Below, in pieces: positions 8,987 to 16,494 of a stretch of 36,972 nt of DNA (its first letter is position 1; every line of letters begins with the position of its first letter). This DNA comes from Streptosporangiaceae bacterium. GTDB lineage: Bacteria > Actinomycetota > Actinomycetes > Streptosporangiales > Streptosporangiaceae. Where the stretch lies: the NCBI GenBank assembly GCA_025934635.1, contig JAICWX010000056.1, forward strand, positions 1-36,972, read 5' to 3'. The position numbers and the translations under genes are program-made. The notes under the pieces were generated by a model. It was given only the letters and a program-made list of their open reading frames with translations, did no database searches and was not told where the DNA came from.

Positions 8987-9351
8987 TGGGTCCCATGGTG
9001 CCCGTTACCCGCCTGTTCGCCGATCCCGATGGTCACGCCCGGTTCGAGGACATCGAGATTGCGCTCGCGCCCGAGGACCCGCCGCCGGACGTGATGAGCA
9101 TCTCCGCGCCGTGGCAGGCCTCCGCGGTGCTGTTCGGCCGCGGCCCGGCCGGGGGAAGCCACGGCGAGCAGCCCGAGCAGGGACGCCGGCTCATCGTCGG
9201 CATCTCCGGCCGGGTCGAGATCACCGCCAGCGGGGAGACCCGCACGTTCGGGGCGGGTGACGTGCTGCTCGTAGAGGACACCGAGGGCTCCGGGCACTCC
9301 AGCGCGTCCGCGGAAGGCTTCCTGGCCGCCTTCGTCGTCCTCGAGCCGTGA
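8983..9351 (+). CDS. Small cupin-domain protein
   Basis: This 122-aa single-domain protein starts at ATG 8983, overlapping the TGA of the acyl-CoA synthetase remnant (ATGA); a second ATG follows immediately at 8986. The second half has the cupin strand pattern: GGSHGEQPEQGRRLIVGISG, VEITASGETRTFGAGDVLLV and EDTEGSGHSS. Metal-ligand positions are partly retained (His in GGSHGEQ, Glu/Gln nearby, His in GSGHSS). Cupins of this size are often dioxygenases, isomerases or ligand-binding proteins; no substrate can be assigned. Coupling to the ligase gene indicates it was the last gene of the same operon. Unlike the three genes before it, it shows no lesion. Confidence 0.75.
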   Translation: MMGPMVPVTRLFADPDGHARFEDIEIALAPEDPPPDVMSISAPWQASAVLFGRGPAGGSHGEQPEQGRRLIVGISGRVEITASGETRTFGAGDVLLVEDTEGSGHSSASAEGFLAAFVVLEP

Positions 9352-9385
9352 CTTGGAGCCGCTCGTCGTGGGAGGCTCCTGAGCC

Positions 9386-10075
9386 ATGGCTATCGTCCAC
9401 AACACCACCATGAACCCGACCAAGCTGGAGCTGCTGACGGCCTGGCTGCCCGCCCAGCCCTGGTTCGCCGGCAGCGGGCGCACGCCGGAGCTGACCAGGG
9501 CCGGCGGGTTCCGGCTCGATGACCCGGCGGGTGAGGTCGGCATCGAGATCATGCTGGTGGCCGACGGCTCCGCGGGCGAGCCCGTCGTCTACCAGGTGCC
9601 GATGACGTACCACGGGGCCGAGCTCGCGGGCGCCGAAGGCCGCCTGATCGGGACGTCCGAGCACGGGGTGCTCGGAAAGCGCTGGCTCTACGACGGCACC
9701 CGCGACCCGGTCCTGGTGGCTCAGCTGGTGGCCTTCATCCAGGGTGAGGTCGAGGCGCAGGCGCAGCAGGTCAGCAGCACGCCGGATCCCACCGTGACCA
9801 GCCAGCCGGCCACCGGCGGTTCCCTGGCCGCGATCAGCTCCGTGGTCACCGGCGACGGGCCGGACGGCACCGACCTCGGAGTGGATATCGCCGGCCCGGA
9901 CGGCCTGCCGGCCGGGCAGCTCGCCGTCCGGATCAGGAGAATCCTCCACCCGGACGCCGACGGCGCCCCGGCCGGCGACGACGGCGGCCAGCCGTGCGTG
10001 TCCGGGACGTGGCGACTGGGTGACGGCACCGAAGTGCGCGGCGTCTTCGCGACCGTACGGCACACTCCCTGCTGA
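9386..10075 (+). CDS. Maltokinase N-terminal cap-like protein (CG0192-related)
   Basis: The 229-aa protein carries, after a short leader, PTKLELLTAWLPAQPWFAGS, the hallmark of the N-terminal cap domain of actinobacterial maltokinase/aminosugar kinases and of stand-alone CG0192-like proteins. VYQVPMTYHGAEL and HGVLGKRWLYDGTRDPV continue that family pattern. The kinase lobe that normally follows the cap is absent, and the protein ends in a C-terminal region of about 100 residues with VSGTWRLGDGTEV. It may therefore be a regulatory or carbohydrate-binding protein rather than a kinase. It has its own ribosome-binding stretch (GGGAGG), 34 bp after the cupin gene, and converges with the methyltransferase gene with only about 10 bp between the stops. 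Confidence 0.7.
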   Translation: MAIVHNTTMNPTKLELLTAWLPAQPWFAGSGRTPELTRAGGFRLDDPAGEVGIEIMLVADGSAGEPVVYQVPMTYHGAELAGAEGRLIGTSEHGVLGKRWLYDGTRDPVLVAQLVAFIQGEVEAQAQQVSSTPDPTVTSQPATGGSLAAISSVVTGDGPDGTDLGVDIAGPDGLPAGQLAVRIRRILHPDADGAPAGDDGGQPCVSGTWRLGDGTEVRGVFATVRHTPC

Positions 10076-10085
10076 CCACGGCCGC

Positions 10086-10889
10086 CTACGGGCGGGCGCC
10101 GCTGGCCAGGACGGCGGTGGCGGGCAGGGCGACCATTCCGTCGCCGGCCGCGTAGCGGGCGGCCAGGCGGTCGAACTCGCGCTTGACGCGCTCGATCGTG
10201 GCGTCGTCCTGCCGGGCGATCACGACGCCGACGGAGCCGACCCGCGACCGGTAGACCTCCTGCCACCACTCCCCCGGATCGACCCGGTGCTCCCAGCTCA
10301 GGGAGTGAGCCTCGGTTCCGGTGAAACCCGCCCCGGCCAGCAGGGCGGCGAACGCGGCGGGCGACTGGTGCGGGCGGAACGGCGCGGCCGGGATATCCGG
10401 CGGCCAGGGCACGCCCGCCGCGTCGACGGCCGCCCGGGCGATGCCGAGCGCCGGGCACGGCGGATCGATCCAGGTGCTGAGCGCCAGCCGGCCGCCGGGC
10501 CGCAGCACCCGCCGCAGCTCCGCCAGGACGGCGGCCGGGTCGCCGGTCGCGTGGATGACGAAATTGCCGGTCACCGCGTTGAACTCGCCGTCGGGCAGCG
10601 GCAGGTCCGGCAGCACGGCCACCCGCACGTCCAGGCCGGGAACGTTGCGCGCCGCCGCCTCGGCCATGCTGGGCTCGGCGTCGACCGCCGTCACCCGGGC
10701 GCCGCGGGCGGCGGCGGCGCCGGCCACCACGCCGGGACCGGTGCCGATGTCCAGCAGCCGGGTATCCGGCCCGGCCCCGGCCGCATCCAGCAGCGGCCCG
10801 GCCGCGTACGCGGTCAGCCGGGCGAACCCGCGTTCGTAGGCGGACGCCCGCCCGGCCCATATCTCGCGCTCGTAGGCATCGAAGTCCAT
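10086..10889 (-). CDS. Class I SAM-dependent methyltransferase
   Basis: This 267-aa protein has the Rossmann methyltransferase signature: motif I LLDIGTGPGVVAGAAAARGA (residues about 43-62), an acidic residue ending strand beta-2 (VTAVDAEPSM), motif IV-like FNAVTGNFVIHATGDP, and LRRVLRPGGRLALSTW. It resembles the Methyltransf_11/25 small-molecule group; the substrate is unknown. I chose ATG 10889 (MDFDAYEREIW) over GTG 10907 because the former begins the conserved segment and does not overlap the upstream gene. It lies 7 bp downstream of the EamA-type transporter gene and is probably co-transcribed with it. Confidence 0.85.
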   Translation of the reverse strand: MDFDAYEREIWAGRASAYERGFARLTAYAAGPLLDAAGAGPDTRLLDIGTGPGVVAGAAAARGARVTAVDAEPSMAEAAARNVPGLDVRVAVLPDLPLPDGEFNAVTGNFVIHATGDPAAVLAELRRVLRPGGRLALSTWIDPPCPALGIARAAVDAAGVPWPPDIPAAPFRPHQSPAAFAALLAGAGFTGTEAHSLSWEHRVDPGEWWQEVYRSRVGSVGVVIARQDDATIERVKREFDRLAARYAAGDGMVALPATAVLASGARP

Positions 10890-10896
10890 GCGAGCA

Positions 10897-11766
10897 TCAC
10901 AGCACACCGGCAGCCTCGTCCGGGCTGGCGGTGGCGAGCAGCAGGACGGCGAGGATGGTCAGGGCGCCGCCGAGGTACTGCGGCGGGCGGAGCGTCACGC
11001 CGAGGAAGAGCGCGGCGGCCACCGCCGCCAGGGCGGGCTCCAGGGTGCTGGTGACGGCGAACTCGGTGGGCGTGATGTGCCGCAGGCTGGCCTGCGACAG
11101 GCTGAAGGCGATCGCGGTGGCCGCGACGGCGATGAACGCGGTCAGCGCGGCGACGACCCAGGGATCGCCCGACGGATGCGCCGTCCACGGCGGGAAGATC
11201 ACCAGCAGGGGCAGGCTGCCGACGCTCAGGCCCCACGCGGTCGCCGGCCGGGCGCCGGTCTCGCGGACCAGGCGGGCCGAGCCGAGCATGTAGAAGGAGT
11301 ACGCCACCGCGGAGATGAGCGCGAGGAAGATCCCGGCCTGGTCAGCGCGCGACGCGTGCAGCCCGGCGGGGCCGCCCGCCGCGAGCAGGTACACGCCGGC
11401 GGCGGCCGCCGCCACGGCGGCCAGGCGCCGGGGCGTGGGCCGCACCTGGCGGCGCAGCATCTGCCAGCTGGCCGTCATCGCCACCGCGCTGTACTGGACG
11501 AAGGTAGCCAGCGCCACGTTGGACTTGGCGATGGCCGCGAACCACGTGAACTGGGCGCCCGCGATGCCCAGCACCGCCACGGCGATCAGCAGCCTGCTGT
11601 GCCCGCGCGGCCAGGCGGGCCGGAAGGCGGCCAGCAGGAGCAGCCCGCCGCAGGCCATCCGTACCCCGACCAGCCAGCCGGGATCGACGTGGTGACGGGT
11701 GAACAGGACCTGGGCGGTGATGCCGCCGAGGCCCCATAGCGCGGCCGCGGACGCGGCCAGGCTCAG
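10897..11766 (-). CDS. EamA/DMT-family transporter with non-standard start
   Basis: The protein is a ten-helix drug/metabolite transporter with two EamA repeats. Recognisable pieces are GIAGAQFTWFAAIAKSNVAL, VQYSAVAMTASWQML, AVAYSFYMLGSARLV and ITPTEFAVTSTLEPALAAVAA. The first ATG in frame (11658) would begin inside the second helix. Upstream, the frame still encodes a good first helix (LSLAASAAALWGLGGITAQV), but between the in-frame TGA (11835-11833) and 11658 there is no ATG, GTG or TTG. CTG 11766 is the best candidate; a GGGGGAGG stretch lies further upstream. Either a rare start is used or the true start codon has mutated, making this a possible pseudogene. It probably exports a small metabolite and is followed by the methyltransferase gene. 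Confidence 0.7.
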   Translation of the reverse strand: MSLAASAAALWGLGGITAQVLFTRHHVDPGWLVGVRMACGGLLLLAAFRPAWPRGHSRLLIAVAVLGIAGAQFTWFAAIAKSNVALATFVQYSAVAMTASWQMLRRQVRPTPRRLAAVAAAAAGVYLLAAGGPAGLHASRADQAGIFLALISAVAYSFYMLGSARLVRETGARPATAWGLSVGSLPLLVIFPPWTAHPSGDPWVVAALTAFIAVAATAIAFSLSQASLRHITPTEFAVTSTLEPALAAVAAALFLGVTLRPPQYLGGALTILAVLLLATASPDEAAGVL

Positions 11767-11862
11767 CCCGGCGATGCGCCGGGAGGTGCCGGCGGAGCCA
11801 GTCGTGTCAGCCGCCGCAACCTCCCCCGGTAGTCAGGCCGCGATCACTGTAGCGTGGACGCT

Positions 11863-13287
11863 ATGCCCGACATGACATGGCTGGACGCCACGGCCCAGGC
11901 CGAGGCCGTCCGGCGCGGTGAGGTAAGTCCCAAGGAACTGGCGGAAGCGGCCATCGCCCGCATCGAGGCGGTCAACCCGCGGCTGGACGCCGTGATCCGT
12001 ACACGGTACGACGCGGCGCGGCAGGAGGCCGACGGCGACCTGCCCGACGGCCCGTTCCGCGGTGTGCCGATCCTGTTCAAGGACCTGGGCTGCACGGTCG
12101 CGGGCGAGCCGACGGCGTTCGGCGTCGGGCCGATGCGCGACGTGCCCTGGCCGGTGACGTCGTTCCTGGCCGAGCAGTTCCGTGCGGCCGGGTTCGTCGC
12201 GCTCGGCCGCACCAACGTGCCGGAGCTCGGCACCACGGTGACCACCGAGCCGAAGAGCTTCCCGCCGGCCCGCAACCCGTGGAATCCGGCTCATTCGACC
12301 GGCGGCTCGTCCGGGGGTTCGGCCGCCGCGGTGGCGGCCGGCCTGGTGCCGGTGGCGCACGCCAACGACGGCGGCGGCTCCATCCGCATCCCGGCCAGCG
12401 AGTGCGGCCTGGTCGGGCTGAAGCCGACCCGCGGCCGGGTGAGCCAGGGCCCGCTGACCGGGGAGGCCTGGGCCGGCGGGGTGGCCGACGGAGCGGTCAC
12501 CCGGACGGTGCGGGACGCGGCCGGCCTGCTCGACGCGATCAGCGGCCGGATGCCGGGCGAGCCCTACTACGCGCCGCCGCTGCCGCGCCCGCTCGTACAG
12601 GAGGTCGGCGCCGATCCCGGGCAGCTGCGGATCGGCATTCTCGACCGGCCGGGCGCCGAGGGGTACCTCGACGACCCGGAGTGCCGGGCCGCGGTGGCCG
12701 GCGCCGCGCTGCTGCTCGAGGCGCTCGGCCACCAGCTCGAGGAGTCCGCGCCCGCGGTGATGTTCGAGCCGGAGTTCCTCAGGCACTTCAGCACGGTCAT
12801 CGCGGCCGACACCGAGGCGACGTTCCAGAACTTCGAGGAACTGCTCGGCCGCCCGATCGGCGAGGACGAGCTTGAGGGGCGCAACGTCGCCTACCGGCGG
12901 ATCGGCCAGCAGCTCAGCGCCGTCGACTACCTGGACAGCCGGGCCTGGTTCGGGACCTGGGCCCGGGGAATGGCGGACTGGTGGGAGGACCACGACCTGC
13001 TGGTGACGCCCACCCTCGGCGCGCCCCCGCCCGAGCTGGGCTGGTTCACCGGAGCCGGGCCGGAGCACGAGGGGGAACGCGTCGTCAGCTTCATCCCCTA
13101 CACCGCGCAGTTCAACATGACCGGCCAGCCGGCCATCACCCTGCCGTTGCACTGGACGCCCGGCGGCCTGCCGGTCGGGGTGCAGTTCGTCGCCCCCTAC
13201 GGGCGGGAGGACATGCTCATCCGGGTCGCCAGCCAGCTCGAGCAGGCCGCCTCCTGGGCCGACCGGCGTCCCCCGGTCCACGCCTAG
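11863..13287 (+). CDS. Amidase signature family hydrolase
   Basis: The 474-aa protein contains the complete amidase-signature catalytic triad: Lys73 in ILFKDLG, cis-Ser149 in STGGSSGGS, and nucleophile Ser173 in [11 protein letters not shown], followed by [13 protein letters not shown]. It hydrolyses a C-N amide bond; the natural amide is unknown. The C-terminal region ([41 protein letters not shown]) is typical and full length. ATG 11863 begins the conserved [11 protein letters not shown] segment; GTG 11854 in the same frame is an alternative that adds three residues. It is transcribed divergently from the EamA gene and ends at a strong hairpin shared with the convergent CU044_5270 gene. It could be related to GatA, but no gatB or gatC is adjacent, so a catabolic amidase is more likely. 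Confidence 0.92.
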   Translation: MPDMTWLDATAQAEAVRRGEVSPKELAEAAIARIEAVNPRLDAVIRTRYDAARQEADGDLPDGPFRGVPILFKDLGCTVAGEPTAFGVGPMRDVPWPVTSFLAEQFRAAGFVALGRTNVPELGTTVTTEPKSFPPARNPWNPAHSTGGSSGGSAAAVAAGLVPVAHANDGGGSIRIPASECGLVGLKPTRGRVSQGPLTGEAWAGGVADGAVTRTVRDAAGLLDAISGRMPGEPYYAPPLPRPLVQEVGADPGQLRIGILDRPGAEGYLDDPECRAAVAGAALLLEALGHQLEESAPAVMFEPEFLRHFSTVIAADTEATFQNFEELLGRPIGEDELEGRNVAYRRIGQQLSAVDYLDSRAWFGTWARGMADWWEDHDLLVTPTLGAPPPELGWFTGAGPEHEGERVVSFIPYTAQFNMTGQPAITLPLHWTPGGLPVGVQFVAPYGREDMLIRVASQLEQAASWADRRPPVHA

Positions 13288-13291
13288 CGAG

Positions 13292-13330
13292 CCGGCTGGC
13301 CGCGCTCCGATCCGGAACGCGGCCAGCCGG
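13292..13330. terminator. Bidirectional hairpin terminator between convergent genes
   Basis: CCGGCTGGCCGCG (13292-13304) and CGCGGCCAGCCGG (13318-13330) form a perfect 13-bp stem with a 13-nt loop. It sits 4 bp after the amidase stop and 8 bp before the stop of the convergent gene. There is no T-run, as is usual for GC-rich actinobacteria. Confidence 0.8.
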
Positions 13331-13338
13331 GAACTCGG

Positions 13339-14325
13339 TCAGGGCATTGCTCCCGGGCCGGAGACCAGGGCGGATTTGACGATGGCCACCCCTCCGGTGA
13401 CCTGGCCGGCCTTAGCCCCGGCCGCCGAACCGGCGGTGGCTTGCTGGCCCATCAGGGCGTACGTCCGCGGGTCGAGGATCAGCTCGTCGAAGCCCGCGCC
13501 CTGACCATCGGGCAAGGCGATCCTGAAGCCGATCCCGTGGCGGCCGGCGATGTCGGCGGCGTGCCGGTCCACGGTCACGCCGGGGATGTTGCCGAGGACA
13601 CGGTAGAGCTCGGCGGTCAGGGCGGGCGGCATCACGTAGGTGATGAGCAGGTACTCGACGACCCGGAACGCCCGCACCGGCGCGGGCCCGTCCCCCGATG
13701 TAAGCAGGCCGGCGAAATACCGCCCGAGCGCGACCGGGTCCCGCGGCAGCGAGCTCAGGCTGGTGTAGGGGACCGGCATCTTGCCGGTCAGCGTGCTGAT
13801 ACCGACGCCTCCCGCCTTAACCGGCTCGACCTCCGGCTGGCCGATGTACTGGCAGGTGGCGACTAGCGTGGCACGGGGTCCGACGCACGGGACGAACGCC
13901 ACCTTGCCCTGGTAGCGGTACGCGGCCCTGGTCCCGTCCGCCGTGGTCCAGATCTCGTAGGCCTGGTCCGGCGTCTTGTCCTGCCAGTAGACCCACTGGC
14001 CCGGCGCCACCGCGGGCCGTCCGGCCGCCACGGCGGCCACCCGGTAGGCCATCTCCTTGACGACCGGGCTGACGGTGCCGGCCAGTGACGGCTCGCCGCC
14101 CGGAGCGGCGGTCACGGCCACGGCTACCGCGGTGGCCGTGGCGATGGCGGCCAGGCCGGCCAGGGCGAGCCTCCCCCGGGTTCGCGGCCAGTGCAGGCGG
14201 CGCTGGCCCGGGCGATCTCGGCCGGGAGCTCCGTCGGTGATCCGGGCCCGGGCGCGCGCCAGCACCGCATCACTGGGTGGCGCCACCGCGGCGCGGAAGT
14301 CCTCAAGCAGCGTCATCTCATTCAT
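13339..14325 (-). CDS. CU044_5270-family membrane protein, putative partner of the upstream ECF sigma factor
   Basis: The 328-aa protein has a cytoplasmic N-terminus of about 55 residues (MNEMTLLEDFRAAVAPPSDA), one transmembrane helix (LALAGLAAIATATAVAVAV) and a large extracytoplasmic domain with YWQDKTPDQAYEIWTTADG and LSSLPRDPVALGRYF. This layout and wording match the actinobacterial CU044_5270 family, which is commonly encoded right after ECF sigma factors. A role as anti-sigma or sensor protein is inferred from position and topology; there is no ZAS HxxxCxxC motif. Start ATG 14325 has a well-placed AGGAG; it overlaps the sigma-factor gene by 8 bp, indicating coupled translation. Confidence 0.8.
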   Translation of the reverse strand: MNEMTLLEDFRAAVAPPSDAVLARARARITDGAPGRDRPGQRRLHWPRTRGRLALAGLAAIATATAVAVAVTAAPGGEPSLAGTVSPVVKEMAYRVAAVAAGRPAVAPGQWVYWQDKTPDQAYEIWTTADGTRAAYRYQGKVAFVPCVGPRATLVATCQYIGQPEVEPVKAGGVGISTLTGKMPVPYTSLSSLPRDPVALGRYFAGLLTSGDGPAPVRAFRVVEYLLITYVMPPALTAELYRVLGNIPGVTVDRHAADIAGRHGIGFRIALPDGQGAGFDELILDPRTYALMGQQATAGSAAGAKAGQVTGGVAIVKSALVSGPGAMP

Positions 14326-14971
14326 GTCCTTGCTCCTCACTGTCTTGGGCGGGGTTCACGCCGCCGAGCCCCGCGCGGAGCTGGCGCCGGGCCCGGGCCA
14401 GCCGGGAGGACAGCGTTCCGGCCGGCACCCCCAGCGCCTGCGCCGCCTCGGCGTAGGACAGGCCGTCCGCGACCAGCAGCAGCGCGTCCCGGTCGGCCGC
14501 GGCCAGGCCCGCCAGCGCCCCCGCGAGCTGGCGGTGCAGCGTCCGGGCGTCCGCCCGCCGGATGCCCTGGTCGGCGACCGGCTCGGCCGCCGGGTCCGCC
14601 GCCGGGTCGATCCCGGTGCGGGCGATGGCGCGGAAGAACCGCACCTCGTCCCGGCGGCGGCGGCTGATCAGCCGGGTCGCGATGCCGTACAGCCAGGGCC
14701 GGGCACTGGGCTGGCCCGGGTCGTAGCGGCCGCGCTGGCGGAACGCCACCAGGAAGGTCTCCGCGACCAGGTCATCGGCGGCGTCCCGGCCCAGCCGCCG
14801 GGTGATGTAGCCGTGGATCGCCGCGGCGTGCCGGTCGAAGACCGCGCCGAAGCGCTCGGGGACGCGGCACGACTCGGCGATCAGCCCGGCGTCATCCGGC
14901 TGCCCCCGCTGTCCCCGCGGCGAATCCTGTGTCCCCGGTGATTCCCGGGCGAGCTGCGGCGCATGACTCAT
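14318..14971 (-). CDS. ECF-type RNA polymerase sigma factor
   Basis: The 217-aa protein has sigma region 2 (FGAVFDRHAAAIHGYITRRL, DDLVAETFLVAFRQRGRYD, PWLYGIATRLISRRRRDE) and region 4 (LSYAEAAQALGVPAGTLSSR, RLARARRQLRAGL). It would direct RNA polymerase to a small regulon, with the membrane protein encoded next likely controlling it. ATG 14971 is chosen because GGAGGG lies 5 nt upstream; GTG 14998 would add nine residues. The N-terminal 30 residues before the conserved region are low-complexity. It follows the AlaRS-like gene by about 71 bp on the same strand, so read-through from there is possible. Confidence 0.9.
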   Translation of the reverse strand: MSHAPQLARESPGTQDSPRGQRGQPDDAGLIAESCRVPERFGAVFDRHAAAIHGYITRRLGRDAADDLVAETFLVAFRQRGRYDPGQPSARPWLYGIATRLISRRRRDEVRFFRAIARTGIDPAADPAAEPVADQGIRRADARTLHRQLAGALAGLAAADRDALLLVADGLSYAEAAQALGVPAGTLSSRLARARRQLRAGLGGVNPAQDSEEQGHE

Positions 14972-15042
14972 ATCGGCCCTCCGTGGGTTTGCCGTCACCC
15001 GTTATTGCCCGATCGCCCGGCTCCGCGTCTCGCCCGGTCCGG

Positions 15043-16218
15043 TCAGGAGCCCGGCGCGGCCAGGAGCTCGGTCACCAGCTCGGGCGGCAGGCCGTGCGTC
15101 TGGTGGAAGTACTCCAGGTCGGCCGGCGTCGGCGGCTGCCCGGAACCGAACCGCGCCAGCACCTCGCGCCCGCGGGCCAGCAGCACGGAGAACCGCCGCT
15201 CCTCGTCGCGCATGGCCGTCTGGATCAGCCCGGTCTCCGCGTCCTGGCCGAACTGCTCCAGCGTGTGCTCGATCAGCGCGGACGGCAAGTCGCCCAGCGT
15301 CCGGGTGCTGTCCGCGCGCCACAGGACGGTGAGCGCGCGGCGCAGCAGCCGCCGCAGCACGTAGCCGCGGCCCGTATTGGAGGGCCGGACGCCGTCGCCG
15401 ATGATCACGATGCTGGCGCGCAGGTGGTCGGCGAGCAGGCGCAGCGACCGCTCACCGGGCCGCCACAAGCCGGGCAGCGTGCTCATCCAGGGTCCGAAGA
15501 CGTCGCCGCCGAATACCGAGGACACGCCCTGCGTGATCATCAGCAGCCGCTCCAGGCCCATCCCGGTATCCACGTTGGGCTGGGGCAGCGGCTCCAGGCG
15601 GCCGTCGTCGTGGCGCCGGTAGCGCATCGTCACGTGGTTCCACAGCTCCATCCAGCGTTCGTCGGTGCCGGGGCTGCCCTGCGGCGGCCCGTCACCGGTC
15701 CAGACGAACAGCTCGGAATCGGGACCGCACGGGCCGGTCGGGCCATTCGACCACCAGTTGTCGTCCGTGGTCAGCTCGACCGGCACGCCCAGTTCGCCCC
15801 AGGTGCGCTGCGCGTCCAGGTCCGGGCCCACCTGGTCGTCGCCGCCGAACGCGGTGGCGTGCAGGCGACCCCGTTCGGTCCCGAAGCCCTCGGTGATCAG
15901 CTCGAAGCCCCAGCGCAGGCTCTGCGGGCCCTCGTAGTCTCCCAGCGACCAGGAGCCGAGCATCTGGAACACGGTCAGGTGGCGTTCGTCGCCTACCTCG
16001 TCGAGATCGGTCGTGCGCAGGCAGCGCTGCAGGCCGGCCAGGCGCCGGCCCCGCGGATGGGGCAGGCCGTCCAGGTGGGGGGTCAGCGGGTGCATGCCCG
16101 CGGAGGTGAACAGCACCGGGCCGCCGCCGGGCGGCACCAGCGAGCTGCCCGGGATCACCTGGTGGCCGCGTTCGGTGAAGAAGTCGAGGAAGGTACGGGT
16201 CGTCTCGGTCACGTTCAT
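15043..16218 (-). CDS. Free-standing alanyl-tRNA synthetase core (no editing or C-Ala domain)
   Basis: The 391-aa protein matches the N-terminal half of AlaRS. It has LFTSAGMHPLTPHL, CLRTTDLDEVGDERH, class II motif 2 FQMLGSWSLGDY, motif 3 NVDTGMGLERLLM and the tRNA-recognition segment NTGRGYVLRRLLRRAL. It ends after YFHQTHGLPPELVTELLAAP, where full-length AlaRS (about 880 aa) continues into the editing domain. The Zn-binding editing domain and C-Ala are absent, and no remnant of them lies downstream. The E. coli AlaRS N-terminal 461-residue fragment is known to aminoacylate, so this paralogue could be active; it would be unable to clear Ser- or Gly-tRNA. It could instead be a non-canonical alanylating or adenylating enzyme. 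It is unlikely to be the housekeeping gene. ATG 16218 has AAAGGA 8 nt upstream, inside an inverted repeat. Confidence 0.85.
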   Translation of the reverse strand: MNVTETTRTFLDFFTERGHQVIPGSSLVPPGGGPVLFTSAGMHPLTPHLDGLPHPRGRRLAGLQRCLRTTDLDEVGDERHLTVFQMLGSWSLGDYEGPQSLRWGFELITEGFGTERGRLHATAFGGDDQVGPDLDAQRTWGELGVPVELTTDDNWWSNGPTGPCGPDSELFVWTGDGPPQGSPGTDERWMELWNHVTMRYRRHDDGRLEPLPQPNVDTGMGLERLLMITQGVSSVFGGDVFGPWMSTLPGLWRPGERSLRLLADHLRASIVIIGDGVRPSNTGRGYVLRRLLRRALTVLWRADSTRTLGDLPSALIEHTLEQFGQDAETGLIQTAMRDEERRFSVLLARGREVLARFGSGQPPTPADLEYFHQTHGLPPELVTELLAAPGS

Positions 16219-16494
16219 GGCATGGTCCTTTTCGGGTGACGGGACCAGGAAAGGACCGCAGGCAAGATCATGCTTCGGCGGCAGCGTCACCGCACCGGCG
16301 GACCGTTCCCGGTCGCCTGCGTGCGGGTTTTGAGGTCAGGCAGCGGCAACCGGCGAGCTCGTAGCTCGCGCCGCGCGGATATCGCCGACCTTCATGCGTC
16401 AACTGTAGGCGCGGCGGCCTTTGCCGCCCAAACGGTTATCGCCGCGTCATGTGCTAAGTGGCGCGGGCTGGCCGGGTGGTGTCAGCCTGTACGG
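16219..16494. other. Divergent intergenic region between the AlaRS-like and hydrolase-LuxR genes
   Basis: 276 bp without a supported gene. Besides the ribosome-binding-site hairpin (16224-16257) it holds a perfect inverted repeat, GCGAGCT-CGT-AGCTCGC (16353-16369), and a minus-strand TTGACG about 175 bp before the AlaRS-like start. The long distance allows a structured 5' leader. I looked for the T-box antiterminator word (AGGGTGGNACCGCG) on the minus strand and did not see it. Confidence 0.45.
16224..16257 (-). promoter_or_regulatory. Inverted repeat sequestering the ribosome-binding site of the AlaRS-like gene
   Basis: On the minus strand GGTCCTTT (16257-16250) and AAAGGACC (16231-16224) are perfectly complementary, with an 18-nt loop. 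The second arm contains the Shine-Dalgarno AAAGGA, so a folded leader would hide it. Directly after the arm is ATGCCATGA: a two-codon frame (Met-Pro) whose TGA overlaps the AlaRS-like ATG. Regulation is inferred from sequence only. Confidence 0.45.

Noticed and set aside
14929..16239. A 436-codon plus-strand frame across the AlaRS-like gene
   Set aside because: The minus strand carries all class II synthetase motifs; the plus frame has none.
16219..16400. T-box riboswitch upstream of the AlaRS-like gene
   Set aside because: The conserved antiterminator word was not found on the minus strand; only simple inverted repeats are present.
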